In this document: one piece after another, positions 33,288 to 43,156 of the stretch
Layout: the number at the start of each line of letters is the position of its first letter
Numbering within the stretch: the first letter of the stretch is position 1
DNA from: Undaria pinnatifida
Lineage: Eukaryota; Sar; Phaeophyceae; Laminariales; Alariaceae
Length of the DNA stretch: 64,000 nucleotides
Assembly (NCBI GenBank): GCA_012845835.1
Contig: JABAKD010000016.1
Span: 2,846,359-2,910,358, forward strand
Reading direction: 5' to 3'
The notes under the pieces: generated by a model
The model's database searches: none
Seen by the model: the letters and a program-made list of their open reading frames with translations, nothing else
Told to the model about the DNA's origin: nothing
Made by a program: the position numbers and the translations under genes

Positions 33288-33666
33288 TGTTATAACGCTT
33301 AGTTTGGGTAAGCTATTGGTTAACCTTTTGCAAGTGGTCAAACGGACTAATACCCCACTAATACCTTAACAAATGGCGTCGTCGACAGACCATGGGTTTT
33401 TGGGTCGTGGGTTCAAATCGCACATCCACCATAATAAACTCTTTCAGACTTTCCCCATGTCGAACTTGGAAAATATTCTCCCCGTTATACTCCAGGAAAT
33501 GAAACAAAAACGGCTTGGATAATTGACAGGTCCGCCCGTATATCCGGCCGACCTGCTACCCCGCCGTTTCTGGGGGGAAGAGTATTGTAAGGCTTAGTTT
33601 GGGTATGCTATTGGTTAACCTTTTGCAAGTGGTCAAACGGACTAATACCCCAATAATACCTTAACA
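33288..33666 (+). mobile_element. TRIM (miniature LTR element) with tRNA-like leader, copy A
   Basis: Two direct 84-bp terminal repeats (33288-33371 and 33583-33666) start TGTTATAACG or a close variant and end CTTAACA, with short inverted ends. Just inside the left repeat is TGGCGTCGTCG, a possible primer-binding site. A purine tract TGGGGGGAAGAG (33571-33582) precedes the right repeat. The interior is 211 bp without an ORF and carries a tRNA 3'-half-like sequence (GGTCGTGGGTTCAAAT..CATCCACCA at 33404-33431). Confidence 0.8.
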
Positions 33667-33699
33667 GGGGTGGGTCACTTGTGCGGGTGACCCCAAGCC

Positions 33700-34160
33700 C
33701 CTGCGAAAACAAGCCCCTAAGATGAGACTCCCCTACCTTGCTCCTGTTTATGGCACCCACAGAAAATTCCGGATATAAGGAGCGTCCGAACCGACGGCAG
33801 CAAGAGGGGCAGCATGCACCAAAACCGCAATATAACGGCAGCGTCCAGTCCAACAGCAGGGTATATACAGACAACGCACGCACAAACCGAAGTACAAGGG
33901 GGGAAATTGGGTATGTAGCATTTGCCCCAACCGCAGTGTAGGTAGGGGGGGGGCAGCACAGTAAAGGGTCCTCATAAAACGCCCACACCCACCGCACTAA
34001 AATGGGCAGCATCTACCCTAGGCGCAGTGTAGGGGGGGGGGGGGAGCGAAGTAAAGGCTCGTACCAAAACGTCCACATTCACCGCACCAAAAAAACGGGC
34101 AGCGTCTACCCTGCTACCTAAGCGCAGTGTAGGGGGGACGGGCAGCACAGTAAAGGGTCG
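33700..34160. repeat. Minisatellite, about 90-110-bp unit
   Basis: GCGCAGTGTAGGGGGG and CAGCACAGTAAAGGGTC recur at about 33940, 34025 and 34130, with an older unit upstream (33810-33930). Several poly-G runs are included. Confidence 0.65.
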
Positions 34161-34165
34161 ACAAG

Positions 34166-34673
34166 CATCGTATGCGGACTCCCGATTTCACTTTTTTATA
34201 TTTTTCTGGCGGAGGCATGAATTGCGTCAGGTATAATATATGCGTGTACCACTTTTGGTTTGTGTTTTTTTTTCCTGGGGTATTACTCAGCTTCAGAGTT
34301 ACTGGAACCTGTCCTGTGACCATGGACTTGATTTTGCGAGGGCAACAACAACATTGTTTAATTTTTTTTATTGTGTATAGACTAGACTATATCGTACGAT
34401 TCATATATAAAATACTGTATAAACCACTCACTGGTGCTTGGGAGTACCAGTTGTTGTTGTCGTTGTTGTTGTTGCTGTTGTTGTTGTTGTTATCACATTA
34501 ACTCGCATAATCAAGTCCGTGGTCACAGGACAGGCTCCAGTCACTCTGGAGCTGAGGAATACCCAAGGGAAAAACACAAACAACCCAAGGTGGTACACGC
34601 ATATATCACAGCTGACGCAATTCATGCCTCCACCAGAAACATATAAAGTGAAATCGGGAGTCAGTCTACGATG
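34166..34673. mobile_element. Foldback element, ~175-bp inverted arms around GTT repeats
   Basis: The left arm (34166-34345) starts CATCGTA..GACTCCCGATTTCA. It is matched in inverse by 34488-34673, which ends TGAAATCGGGAGTC..TACGATG. Blocks such as CCTGTCCTGTGACCA pair with TGGTCACAGGACAGG. The centre has (GTT)n-like repeats (34450-34490). Half-elements with the same TCACATTAACTCG..GTCCGTGGTCACAGGA appear at 54088-54125 and, more diverged, at about 56757. Confidence 0.75.
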
Positions 34674-34674
34674 T

Positions 34675-34808
34675 GCCAGGTCCATACCGGTGCACACGTC
34701 TCATTACTCACCCCTGGAGAAACCGCCTATACCGCTTGCCACCCAAGAAAGACTACCACGTATATATTACACGGTGTATCTATCACTACGCATACGCACG
34801 ACAGACGT
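34675..34808 (+). repeat. Gypsy LTR fragment
   Basis: Homologous in plus orientation to the terminal 130 bp of the minus-strand LTR at 24509-24640 (shared GGTGCAYACGTCTC, AAAGACTACCACGTWTATAT and CACTACGCATACGCACG). Confidence 0.6.
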
Positions 34809-34814
34809 ATGTCA

Positions 34815-34966
34815 ATATTGAAGAAACAAAGAAATGAAAAGAAGATAAAGGAAAGGAAAGAAAAGAGAAGAAAGCGAGACTAAACGAAAGAGTAAAGGAA
34901 AGAAAAAGAAAAGGAAAAGAAAAGCAAGAAAGGACAAGACAAGGAGAGGAAGCAAGGAAAAAAAAA
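34815..34966. repeat. Purine-rich AAAGAAAAG tract
   Basis: About 150 bp of nearly pure A/G (GAAAAGAAGATAAAGG type) on the plus strand. It could form triplex DNA but has no assigned role. Confidence 0.7.
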
Positions 34967-35114
34967 GGTGGATGTTATAAGGCTTAGTTGGTAAGCTATT
35001 GGTTAACCAGTTGCAAGTGGTCAAACGGACTAATACCCCACTAATTCCTTAACAAATGGCGTCGTCGGCAGGACACGAGTTTTTGGGTCGTGGGTTCGAT
35101 CCCCACATCCACCA
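34967..35114 (+). repeat. Solo TRIM LTR plus tRNA-like segment, copy B
   Basis: LTR 34973-35054 (TGTTATAAGG..CCTTAACA) is followed by the TRIM leader. GGTGGATG at 34967-34974 pairs perfectly with CATCCACC at 35106-35113. Within this lie a D-arm-like GCTTAGTTGGTAAGC (A-box) and a T-arm GTGGGTTCGATCCCCAC (B-box). The span is 147 bp, about twice a tRNA, because LTR sequence fills the middle. I do not call it a functional tRNA gene. Confidence 0.65.
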
Positions 35115-35119
35115 TAATA

Positions 35120-35600
35120 AACTTTCCACTGCTGTATTTGTAAGATGTATCTCTGTCTTAGAATTGGCGACCTCAGAGCCCCACAGCGGCACGGTAAAAA
35201 TCATGGACGTGAAATCGCACATTTTGAGACAATAATAAGTTGAAAAGGAAGCACAAACAGACGTGATACACTGCCGACCCATCGCATACCCTCCTGAGAC
35301 GACCTCTACGAAACACAGTACCATTTACCTCACGAAGTAAAATCACCCTCGCGATCAATAGTGATGACATCGCATTATATGACATCACATACCCACCTCG
35401 CCTGATGTATTTGTAGGACGTATCTCTGACTTAAAATTGACGACCGCAGAGGCCCACATCGACAAGGTAAAATCATAGGCGTGAAATCGTACATTTTTTT
35501 GAGACAAAAATAATTTGGAAAAGGAAGCACAAGCAGATGTGTTAAAATTGCGGTAAACAACCTTACCAACCCATTACGTAGGGTATTTCGTACATACCGT
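35120..35600. repeat. ~275-bp diverged duplication
   Basis: TGTATTTGTARGAYGTATCTCT and the following 190 bp occur at 35128 and 35403. Shorter pieces are at about 35790, 35905 and 51740 (AATTAGCGATGTCAGAGCC). Confidence 0.6.
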
Positions 35601-36139
35601 GTGCATGATCGCCTCCCCACCTATGCCAAGCGAAGTATTACTAACAAGGTAACGTGATTGAGCGCGTGTATACCAAGTATGACAAATGAGGTAACGTAAT
35701 TAAGCACATGTATACCAAGCGTCGATTCGCATCCCTCCCTCTGATGCTCAATGACGGAGGCAGCACATGGCCACATACATCACCTCGCATGCTGTATTTG
35801 GCAATACGTATCTCGTGCGTATAATTAGCGATGTCGATAATAATGGTGACTGTATGATGATGGTGACAAACACAGTGCATGACCACATCACCTCGCCTGT
35901 TGCATTTGACAAAACGTATCTCTTTCTTATAATTAGCGATGTCAGAAAATAATGGTACCTACAAATATTCTATAAAATATTCTAGCTTCCGATCGCTGTA
36001 TCATACAACAACAAACTGTGAAGATTTAACACGTTATTTACTACACTTAAACACTGGGTTGCATGCTGCATCTAACATCAAACCTTCTAGAATAGTAAAC
36101 ATTACAAGCCAGATGATATAAAGGGATGTCTTATTGCTT

Positions 36140-36442
36140 CAATCGTCAGGTTTGTCCCCTTTGAGAATTTATAGTTTCCGCGCACATATGGAAATGTCTC
36201 GCCCCCCGCCCCCCCCCCCCCCCCCCCCCCTCCCCTCCCCCTCCACTGACCTCTTTTTCATAACAAACCCCAACCCTTCCCCCCCCCCGCCCCTCCGTCC
36301 CCCGATCCCCCCCCCCCCCCTTCCGCCTAGTCTGTCCAAACGCCCCACTCACAATCAAAATCGGCCTGAGTAATAAACCACCTATACGCAGTTGATACCA
36401 CGTCATTATCTTTCTGACCATCCATGACGAAGGTTTCAATTA

Positions 36443-36477
<35 letters not shown>

Positions 36478-37525
36478 AACGCCCCCTCTTTCCCGACCAC
36501 CTGCACGATCGCCTAGACCTAGCTAGCACCACGCGTATGACAAGCTGATACATATCTTTGATCTCACAGCCGAAGTGTATTTGAATATTATTTGTGACCT
36601 AAACCTTCTAAAAAATCATCCCCCCCCCCCCCCTCTTGCTCTCCCTTACTCAAACGCCCCACCAAATATCGAAATCCGCCACATTAATAAACACTTCACG
36701 CACAGGATATCACCTCATTATCTTTCGAGAGCCATCCATGCCGCTGTGTTCCCCCCCCCCCCCCCCGCCTCGAACGCCCCCTTATTCCCCATCACCCGCA
36801 CCTTCGCCTAGACCTAGCACCACACGTATAACAAACCCCTCACGTAAAGCCCTCCCCCCCCCCCCCCCCCTCTCCCCCACCCCCCACCCCCGCCCCCACC
36901 CCCCACCCTCCCCCCCCAACCCATCCCAACCCCACCCCCTCGAACACTCCACCCTCTCTTTACTCACTGATTGTACGACTTACCCCAGGATATACACGAT
37001 AAACTGATGTATTATTTCCAAAAATGTCACATTTATCCCTTCGAAATAATGTATAGTTTGCAGGCACATATCGAGCTGCCCCCCCCCCCCCCCCCGCCCC
37101 AACCCCCCCACCCCCCCCCCCCCCCCGCCCCCAATAATATACTGGTGCCAAAACCGTCAGATTTATCCCCTCGAAAGGATTTATAGCTTACATGCACAAA
37201 TTGCCCCTTCCCCCCCCCCCCCCCCCCCCCCCGCCCCCCTCCAAACCCGCTCGCTTTTGATCACAACCAGGCCCCCCCTTTCCCTTCACAGCTGTCAGAT
37301 TTTGTCCCCCTCAGAAACGGGTTTTATAGTTTCCGCGCACAGACTGACTAAAATCATCCTGTTGACCCTGATAGCTACACTGTTGCTGTAAGGGGAGTCG
37401 CCGACCTATATCCTTAATGAGGACACACAACTCGTAATGCGCGCGATCGGAGTATCACACACAGCTTGCAAAGATGAGTTTCGACGAAATCTTCGATCTC
37501 ACAGCTGGAGTGTATTTTAATTTTT
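36140..37525. repeat. Poly-C-rich repeat block, copy 1
   Basis: Units of the form GTCAGRTTTGTCCCC..TTTATAGTTTCCGCGCAC, followed by a C-homopolymer of about 10-33 nt and AACGCCCCAC..CGAAATC, repeat at least four times. The longest run is at 36442-36474. The block ends with ATCCTTAATGAGGACACACA and a copy of the CAGCTTGC hairpin. The same block recurs at 51940-53205. Pro-rich reading frames here are artefacts. Confidence 0.8.
37462..37507 (+). repeat. CAGCTTGC..CAGCTG hairpin repeat (copy 1 of 8)
   Basis: The sequence pairs CAGCT with AGCTG, GAG with CTC and TCGA with TCGA around a short loop. Other copies: 46841-46890, 51066-51111, 51155-51203 (inverse), 53142-53187, 55393-55441, 55649-55696 and 59906-59955. 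Arm sequences differ between copies but stay complementary in most. Confidence 0.7.
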
Positions 37526-37526
37526 A

Positions 37527-37751
37527 TAATAAACTTTTTCAGATTTCCCCATGGCGAACTTGAAAAATACTCTTCCTGGTATCCCCAGGGAATGAAACGG
37601 CTTGGATAATTGACAGGTCCGCCCGTATATCCGGCCGACCTGCTATCCCGCCGTTTCAGGGGGGGAGAGTGTTATAAGGCTTAGTTGGTAAGCTATTGGT
37701 TAACCAGTTGCAAGTGGTCAAACGGACTAATACCCCACTAATTCCTTAACA
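37527..37751 (+). mobile_element. TRIM, 5'-truncated (copy D)
   Basis: Starts at the TAATAAAC that follows the tRNA-like segment in copy A. It continues through the shared interior (GGCTTGGATAATTGACAGGT), the purine tract (GGGGGGGAGAG at 37659-37669) and a complete LTR (37670-37751, TGTTATAAGG..CTTAACA). Confidence 0.75.
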
Positions 37752-37784
37752 TGGACTCGTCCCCGCTGCTTCACTCCTCTGTCC

Positions 37785-37955
37785 TTTACTATATCGTACG
37801 TACTGCTGCACTGCCGTACTGCTGCCCTGTTATTATTTTGTTTTTTTAGTACTAACATACAGAGGATGATACCTTTACTACCGTACGTACTGCTGCACGG
37901 CCGTACTGCCTTGTTATTATCTTGTAATTTTAGTACTTACATACAGAGGATGATA
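37785..37955. repeat. ~85-bp tandem duplication
   Basis: CGTACGTACTGCTGCACNGCCG..AACATACAGAGGATGATAC occurs twice in a row. Confidence 0.7.
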
Positions 37956-38024
37956 CAGCACCAATTTGTTTTTGTCCGCCATACCGGCCGGCAACAGGAG
38001 TACCAACCAACTCAGTAGTAACTA

Positions 38025-38954
38025 CAGTGGGGGTTGCGGTTTAAGATAGCCTAGTTTAAGAGAATCACGTGTTTAAGAGAGTCAAAAATGGCTTGGCACA
38101 CCTTATCTTAAACCGAACATCGATTATCTTAAACCGAACGTACCCCCAACCCCGCCTGCCCGTGTAGTGCTGTAGCCTAGAAACCCTGAGGATCTACCAC
38201 CCGTAGGCATGTAGGCATGTAGGCATACAGCAGAACAAGGTAGACACACAGCTCACAGCTTTACTGGCTGTAGCACAATGCCCTGCGCCGCGGGTTCGAA
38301 GTGCGCTGTGGTTCCGGACCACACGCCGGGCCCTCCGAACTTTACGACTCACAGATGCCGTGTTTGTCAAGTCTACCTTCATGGAATCTGCGGTTTGGCG
38401 GACCCGCGTGGCGACAACGAGATGCAACGTGTTTGCCACGGATGTGTCAACCCCGACAAGTGATGCCCATGCTGCTTCACCTCTCTCTGTGTTATGTTGG
38501 CTGCTTACAGGGTATAGATGATGTTGGAATAACCCTGCCAAAGAGAACAATTCATTCGACAATATACTACTCTACGTAGCCTGGTGAGCTCATCTCACGC
38601 AGGTGTTTCTTCATTTATATTTACTTTTGTTTTAATATACTCCGCGAGTACGCAACAAGGAAGGATCGTGCTGAGTGTCGGCCCTCCAACGCACGGTAAA
38701 TATTGCGTAAACAATACGAAATGCGCTTTCAACACTTCGAATAGGCACAACGGCAACATCCTGCCCTTTAAGCGCTCTTGACCCCAGGCCCGGGCTCTCT
38801 AAAACCCATATATATGTTCTGTTATAGATAAGTTTATTTTGACCCAAAATCTCGCTTTAAGATATAACATCTTAAACCGATTTAGGAGAGCTACGTGTTC
38901 AAGATAGTTTTCGTCGGTATGGCACACCGCTATCTTAAACCGCAACCCCCACTG
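38025..38954. mobile_element. TIR DNA element carrying a Cys/His-rich ORF
   Basis: A perfect 25-bp terminal inverted repeat begins CAGTGGGGGTTGCGGTTTAA at 38025 and ends with its complement at 38930-38954. Subterminal blocks (TAAACCG, CACGTGTTTAAGA or diverged forms, GGCACACC) are also inverted between the ends. The 930-bp body is too short for a transposase. No convincing target duplication is visible. Confidence 0.75.
38278..38463 (+). CDS. Small Cys/His-rich zinc-finger-like protein
   Basis: The 61-residue frame starts MPCAAGSKC and ends in a stop. Potential ligands are C3, C9, H25, C27, C30, H35, C38, C53 and C56 (HRCRVCQVYLHGICG then CHGC). The spacing C-x2-C..H-x2-C..C-x2-C suggests a cross-brace or PHD-like zinc fold, as often found at the end of transposases. 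It lies wholly inside the inverted-repeat element, so it may be a leftover transposase C-terminal exon. The specific family is not recognised. Confidence 0.45.
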   Translation: MPCAAGSKCAVVPDHTPGPPNFTTHRCRVCQVYLHGICGLADPRGDNEMQRVCHGCVNPDK

Positions 38955-41630
38955 CTGTACCTACTCCTCCCTCGAGGCCTCGGTCTCTCCGAGACTCTCT
39001 CGCGGTCCTCGATCCTCCTCCTCAGCCATTTCTACAAAAAAAACAGGATTTTGATACTTTCTGCCGTTTTTATTACTCTCGAGTTGATTCTTTGGGCGGC
39101 GCATCGGGATCCGGCCACCAATAGCAACTTCCCAGAAAATGCTGCGCCGTCCACAGGTACGTCGGCAAGAAGGCGGACGCCTATCTTCTACGTGCCGTCA
39201 AGGCCACACTTTTGAGATATATAAAAAGAGACTGTAGCAAAAGTGGTATAATACGTCCAGACTGCCGTCCGTCCGTCACCGGTCACAGGGCCTAAAAAAT
39301 CTCCGTTTTCTGGAATCTTTACATCTTCAATGTCTGAAGTGGTGCTATCTTATGATACGCGTATGCGGTTTGGGTTTGGAGTCGGGCTTGAAAAAACAGA
39401 GCAGAAAAAATAAATTTATTTCTCCGCTTTCGAGGCAGACCACTTTGCCATAGATACACAACCCACCGCGCCAACAACCCACCACCCCGCGAAACAATTC
39501 TCGCCGACGAGTCTCCAAGCTCTGCTTTGTTCGGCCACAACACGGCCTGGAAGAAGAGGACTGCCATCTCTGCAGCAGCTTGCTTCTTGCTCCTTGCCTC
39601 TGTTTGGTGCTGCTGTGGCCTCCGTTCTTGAAGGTTGGTGGATACGAGTGTATGGGGCGTGATGGCTTCGTTTGGTTTGTTTTGCGCAACAGATGTCCAA
39701 CATAAATCTCTGGATGGAAATCTAGTGAATGTTTGTCATTAATATAATGACAACATGGTCTTTTTTTTTTCGTCCAGAGTTGGGCCATTATAGACTAAAA
39801 TATAGGGAACGATTTTGAATTAATATTAATAAAGAACGGTTATTATATTTTAACCCAAGTTTGTTGTATATCACTGTTCATGTTGAGCATTCGTCTTTTC
39901 TTTGTTCTGCTACATTTCTTCTTTTCGGGGGCCCTAACTACCCTCTGCCCTGCTCGCTGCTGAACCAGCTCAGCAGCAGCGGCAAACCTTTGCTTCTGCC
40001 TTGGGTGCAATGCGCCTTCGGGGGAAAGCATCACCGACGTGGCGCTGACACCTGGCCTTAGCCCACTGCTCTGTGCAGTCCCTACGACACACGAAAGTAC
40101 AGTAGTTTTTGGGCGCGTTTCTTTTGTTTTCAAAACTGAAAAAATTAGAGCAGTTTTTTTTTGTTTTTTTCTTTCGCGTCTCGCTTTTTTTTTTCCAACG
40201 CTAATTTCCAGTAGTTTGTGTCTTCTCTTTGTGTGATCGATCGCGTTTTCCCGCCCTTCGCATGTTTTTTTCGTGAAATCATCACATGGCCCTCGTCGTA
40301 GCGCGGGAAACTATCTGTGCAATTCTATAAGGGCAGCAGGACAGCCGTCATAAATTGTACGCAGCTCTGCTTGCCCACCAACCACCTCGCCCCCTTCGGC
40401 CGTGGGATTAATGCACAGACAGCCGTTCGTTGGTTGCGCTGAACGAAGTTGTCGTTTCGTTGCATGCAGCGTATTTTGCACTGGTACCACAGACAGGCGC
40501 AACTGTAATCCTCAATGAACGCTGAATCGATGAAGCGGATCGGTGAAACGTGCAGAGCCTTCACCGTTTGTTGCGTTTGCAGCTACTACGACTACTTGCA
40601 TTCCTACTACTGCTGCTTGATGCTGTTGTAGAACAGCTTACTATTTATGCAATCACGGCCCCGGGGTAGGATCAGGTCCCAACCCCAACGAGAAGGCTAT
40701 AAGCCCTAACCTGGACCCAAAATCATGGGTAGCTAGGGGTGGGACAACCTGTGTGGGATTAGGATTTAGGATGTGGGGCGGGATCAGGGTTGGTTGGCGA
40801 ATCAAATGGGTGGTGTGGTCCAGTGGGGTTGGTCCGACAACGCCCCCCAGCGGCCAGCGGCCCCCACCCTCCAACAACACTCGAAAAACCCTGATAATGC
40901 CATGTACCATTCACCGCCGTAATAAGGCTGCAGTTCTAGGATTGCAAGAGTGAAAAGAGGTCGCGTCCAAGTGTGCTTGTCGATTCGTTGTTGCATGTTG
41001 CTGGTGGAGAGTCTAGACAAACGATCTACTAACTGCCTGTGTATCTATCATGCTCGGTTCACTCCAGCACAGCAGCAGCAGCAAGCAGTAGACTACGAGT
41101 AGTGCGGAATTTCAATTATTTGTCTTTTCTTTTCGGATAATCACTGTAATTGATCGGCGGCGAGAAGTGAAATCCCGTTGGTTGGCCATGTGATCCGCGG
41201 ATAGTCCGCCGTGCAAGACAGAGGACGCGCGGACGTCGGTTGCCCGAGACATCTGCCGAGCATGCATGTTCTCGCCCTTTCCCGGACCATGTCGAACCGA
41301 TCGACCGATGTCGTCGGTGTTGAGAATGCCTGAGTAAGTGCAAACAGAACAACAGAAACATGGAAAAACAGGCTGAATGAAGGTATCATATCATACATCC
41401 CGTACCTGCACAGCAGTAGTCTAGAGCAGCAGCAGCAGCAGTCGGGGCTACATGTTATGTTGTCATCCGACATTTGAGGGTGATAATAATAGCGGTGCGG
41501 CTTGCAACTTACCGATCTTACTGCGACCTTGCCCATCAAGCGGCACCAGGCGTTTAATCGCACTTACGTGCAAGGTTTAAAGATTTCCACGTAAACTCAA
41601 TACAGCCCCTGCCGACCTCGAGAGCAAACC
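38955..41630. other. Unassigned region with short CAG repeats
   Basis: Several short open frames are present but none resembles a known domain. Small CAG/GCA runs occur at 41070-41095 and 41428-41445. A host gene fragment cannot be excluded, because eukaryotic exons are short. Confidence 0.4.
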
Positions 41631-41654
41631 TCGAGCCCCCCAAAGGGTTGGCTT

Positions 41655-41696
41655 GGGGTTAGGTCTAGGGTTAGAGTTAGGGTTAGGGTTAGGGTT
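41655..41696 (+). repeat. Short interstitial TTAGGG-type repeat
   Basis: The tract reads GGGTTAGAG followed by three TTAGGG units, with degenerate GGGTTAGG units upstream. TTAGGG is a common eukaryotic telomere repeat. It is too short to be a chromosome end. Confidence 0.6.
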
Positions 41697-41867
41697 TGCG
41701 GGCGCCCCGTATACTGCCGGTACTGCGGTCGGCTACCACAGCTAGTTGGGGTCAGGCCTGGGGTCGGGTTGGTCTGGGCAGGGCAATCGTCGTTTTGTGC
41801 AGACCTGCACATAGGGAGCCGCTGTACATGAATCGCTATTAAATTTTGGCGCAAATCTAAAAAACCT

Positions 41868-41891
41868 TGCACGTACAGCAGTACGTGCAAC
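41868..41891. repeat. Near-perfect palindrome TTGCACGTAC..GTACGTGCAA
   Basis: Ten-base arms flank AGCA or similar; the region otherwise (41700-42990) shows no recognisable gene. Confidence 0.5.
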
Positions 41892-42994
41892 TTCGCCGGG
41901 GCCCATCAAGCGGCGCTCCAACCATACTTGAATGGTACTAAAACAAGAACTCGAACTTCTCCGCCTGGTATGATATCCTTATCCTTATTATTTAAGGGCC
42001 CAGATTAACGAAGACCACGGAAAATCGTCATTCGATTCTTTTTTTTGTTTCATGAAAAATGCACGAACAACTCTACGTGGAAGATTGAACGAGGGAAATC
42101 TGGGGTTTGTGGAGAGGTACTGAATCGTTGGCCGGATTGAAGAGAGGGGGCGGGGAAGAGGTTTATCGAGTCAGTGAGGGACCAGTTGGTTGAATTAGGA
42201 AGACAGAGGCTGGGAAGGGTTTGAGAGAAGAAGGAAGAAGACCTGAGTACGGGACTCTACTCGTGGGTGTGTGCGAGCAGGGGTCTGGCACTTGGGGGGA
42301 AGGTGGCGAGTTGAAAGAAGAATCGGTTTTATCAAGGAACGGAGTACGACGTAGTGCGTTCTAGGAAATAAATAAATTAAAAAAAAACGCAAAAGGGTCA
42401 ACGAACACCCGTGGGCAACGACCGAGGCGAGCGATGGCTCGCGTCCTCCCCGGAGCGCCGCGGCTAGCGGCAGATTGTTTTGGCCGGCAGCGGCTTGGAG
42501 GCTATGGCTCTAGGCGTCTCTTGGATGGGCTGGCGCCACCCTGCCGCCCGACACGGGCAGCAGCGACGGGGATATGGCGATCGAACTTCTGAGCGAAGTC
42601 ATGATGTGGGAGTTGGTCGTGTAACTCTCGAGGTGCAGGGCGACGAAAACCTGGGTTTGCGGCGGTCTCGATTGTTTTCGAAGCGTCGCAGGCGGTCTAC
42701 GCTGTGCTAAGGACCTTCGGAGGCCGCGCTGCGGCTGCTCCGGTGGTCCTACCTCTCGCAATGGTGGCTTCTCGCCTCTCAATCAGCCGACGACATGGCA
42801 CCAATTCGCGTGGCCGGCTTCGGTTACACAGAACAAGCCATGTCTAGGTGGACAAATTCCCCAAATTGAATTTCGATTTTCGACTAGTTTCGACCGAGAA
42901 TCTTTTTTTACTTCTTTGTTGAATTTGATTTTTCGTAATATTTCTGAGAATGCCTGCTTGGTTATTCATTTTTGGACCAATCAGATGCAAATTA

Positions 42995-43150
42995 ATTTCA
43001 ATTCTAAAAAGCAAAATCAAAATTCGATTTGGCAAGTTCCTCGTAATTGAATTCAATTAAATTCAATTCTAAAAAACAAAATCGAAATTCGATTTGGCAA
43101 GTTCCTCGTGAATTTAATGACAAAATCGAAATTCGATTTGGAAAGTTCGT
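42995..43150. repeat. AT-rich minisatellite, ~55-65-bp unit, three copies
   Basis: AAAATCGAAATTCGATTTGG, then CAAGTTCCTCGT, repeats at about 43010, 43078 and 43123. The array of structured units starts immediately downstream. Confidence 0.75.
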
Positions 43151-43156
43151 CGTAAT

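Noticed and set aside
34967-35114. Functional tRNA gene
   Set aside because: It is 147 bp long with LTR sequence between the D-arm and T-arm and no normal anticodon arm.
36134-37186. Pro-rich and Gly-rich frames
   Set aside because: They are translations of C/G homopolymers in the poly-C repeat block.
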